Assembly (NCBI GenBank): GCA_030619425.1
Contig: JAUXBJ010000082.1
Coordinates: 1-7,088, forward strand
Source: a bacterium
Lineage (GTDB): Bacteria > Zixibacteria > MSB-5A5 > GN15 > FEB-12
Direction: 5' to 3'
Length of the DNA: 7,088 nt
The notes below the pieces were generated by a model that was not told the origin of the DNA, did not search any database, and was given only the letters and a program-made list of their open reading frames with translations. Made by a program: the position numbers and the translations under genes. Position 1 is the stretch's first letter. Each line of letters opens with the position of its first letter. Positions 6,797 through 7,088 of this stretch are shown here, one piece after another.

Positions 6797-6827
6797 CTCT
6801 TGACAATAATCTCAAGAGTGTTACCTT
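6797..6827 (+). promoter_or_regulatory. Plus-strand promoter with overlapping operator-like palindrome
   Basis: A consensus -35 TTGACA (6800-6805) is followed after 16 bp by TACCTT (6822-6827), which keeps the key first, second and last bases of TATAAT. The -35 lies in the left arm of a dyad, CTCTTGA (6797-6803) and TCAAGAG (6812-6818). An 8-bp direct repeat AGTGTTAC occurs at 6817-6824, overlapping the -10, and at 6844-6851. This looks like a regulated promoter directed away from nrdJ. Confidence 0.5.
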
Positions 6828-6857
6828 GATTGTGCAATCGGAAAGTGTTACTCTTTC

Positions 6858-6866
6858 TGTGGATTA
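6858..6866 (-). promoter_or_regulatory. DnaA box with one mismatch (TAATCCACA)
   Basis: The minus strand reads TAATCCACA, one base from TTATCCACA. It lies within the candidate small-RNA transcript, just upstream of the terminator stem. Confidence 0.4.
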
Positions 6867-6880
6867 CCTAATATCGTCCG

Positions 6881-6910
6881 CCCAGGCAGGCACCACCTGT
6901 CTGGGTTTTT
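6881..6910 (+). terminator. Strong intrinsic terminator on the plus strand
   Basis: CCCAGGCAGG (6881-6890) and CCTGTCTGGG (6896-6905) form a 10-bp stem with one G-U pair and a CACCA loop, followed by TTTTT (6906-6910). It works only for plus-strand transcripts; the other side has no T-tract. No plus-strand gene ends here. Confidence 0.8.
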
Positions 6911-7008
6911 CATTGGGGGAAGTTGGTAGACAAAGCGCTCGCCTGCCATCGACCCTGAAGATATAATGTAACAACGCAGTAAGCAGGGTGTCCCAACTGT
7001 CGTCGGGC

Positions 7009-7086
7009 GGCTGGGTGGCATGGTCAAACTCGTTTGGCCATGGACAGAAGAGCAACCCGCCCCAAACAAGTTTGAGACGGCCACCC
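7009..7086 (-). repeat. 78-bp palindromic dispersed repeat, copy B (inverted)
   Basis: The reverse complement matches 1921-1998 at 75 of 78 positions. One of the three differences (A to G in the right 14-bp arm) leaves a possible G-U pair in one transcript, so the hairpin is nearly kept. It ends 2 bp before the window edge, so the true boundary on that side cannot be judged. Confidence 0.9.
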
Positions 7087-7088
7087 TA

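Larger units (their letters stand above)
6834..6910 (+). ncRNA. Candidate small RNA or prematurely terminated leader
   Basis: The promoter at 6800-6827 predicts a start near 6834, and a strong intrinsic terminator ends at 6910, giving a transcript of about 77 nt. No convincing ORF with a ribosome binding site fits between. It could be a free-standing small RNA, or a terminated 5' leader for a gene beyond the right edge of the window. I do not recognise it as 6S RNA, tmRNA, SRP RNA or any common riboswitch. The promoter -10 is imperfect, so the 5' end is uncertain. Confidence 0.4.
6154..7088. other. Long intergenic region upstream of nrdJ
   Basis: At least 935 bp without a conventional gene. 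It holds, from the nrdJ side, the leader with its possible short ORF and stem, the TATAAT candidate, paired NrdR-like boxes, the DnaA-box cluster, a 64-bp inverted-repeat structure, a plus-strand promoter-terminator pair and a copy of the 78-bp repeat. Between 6911 and 7008 I see nothing recognisable. Open frames here (such as 6479-6760 minus, 6685-6966 plus and 6848-7084 minus) lack good start signals and run through the sites listed. Confidence 0.7.

Noticed and set aside
6685..6966. 93-codon plus-strand open frame
   Set aside because: It reads straight through the promoter and the strong intrinsic terminator at 6881-6910, with no recognisable protein family.
6848..7084. 78-codon minus-strand open frame sharing the peptide VSNLFGAGCSSVHGQTSL with a frame at copy A
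   Set aside because: The shared peptide is explained by the 78-bp repeat itself. The frame begins inside the repeat at a non-ATG codon and is not continued in the other copy.

Overview
The window is a bacterial chromosomal segment with two confidently identified protein-coding genes, both on the minus strand, separated and flanked by unusually large, repeat-rich and signal-rich intergenic DNA. From left to right: pepF (19-1839, M3-family oligoendopeptidase F); a 636-bp gap (1840-2475) packed with palindromic dispersed repeats; nrdJ (2476-6153, adenosylcobalamin-dependent class II ribonucleotide reductase, about 1225 aa); and a gap of at least 935 bp (6154 to the window end) with no convincing conventional gene but many regulatory-looking sites.

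The organism cannot be named from this sequence. Base composition is moderately GC-rich by eye. NrdJ is of the long type (about 1220 aa, with a TSCPD domain and a C-terminal cysteine tail) best known from alphaproteobacteria but also found in many environmental lineages. Intergenic repeats of the types CATTCCCGCGAAG..GGGAATCCA and TTCGACTCCGCTCAG occur in many uncultured Gram-negative groups, so a Gram-negative environmental bacterium, perhaps of the FCB or a deltaproteobacterial-like grade, is only a weak inference.

The region upstream of nrdJ is the most informative part. Reading the minus strand towards nrdJ there are: a cluster of DnaA-box-like 9-mers (two exact TTATCCACA sites, two with one mismatch, one degenerate); two NrdR-box-like 16-mers whose centres lie exactly 31 bp apart; a perfect TATAAT hexamer inside a small palindrome; a stem followed by seven T residues; and a possible 17-codon, cysteine-rich leader ORF whose TGA overlaps the nrdJ TTG start (TTGA). 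Together these suggest that nrdJ is controlled by NrdR, perhaps by DnaA as for E. coli nrdAB, and possibly by a leader-peptide or attenuation device. Alternatively, the DnaA-box cluster could be part of a replication origin.

On the plus strand, 6797-6910 holds a promoter-like sequence with a consensus -35 embedded in a palindrome, followed about 75 nt later by a strong intrinsic terminator with no ORF between. This is a candidate small RNA or a terminated leader.

A 78-bp palindromic repeat occurs twice in opposite orientation (1921-1998 and 7009-7086, 75/78 identical), bracketing nrdJ and its control region.
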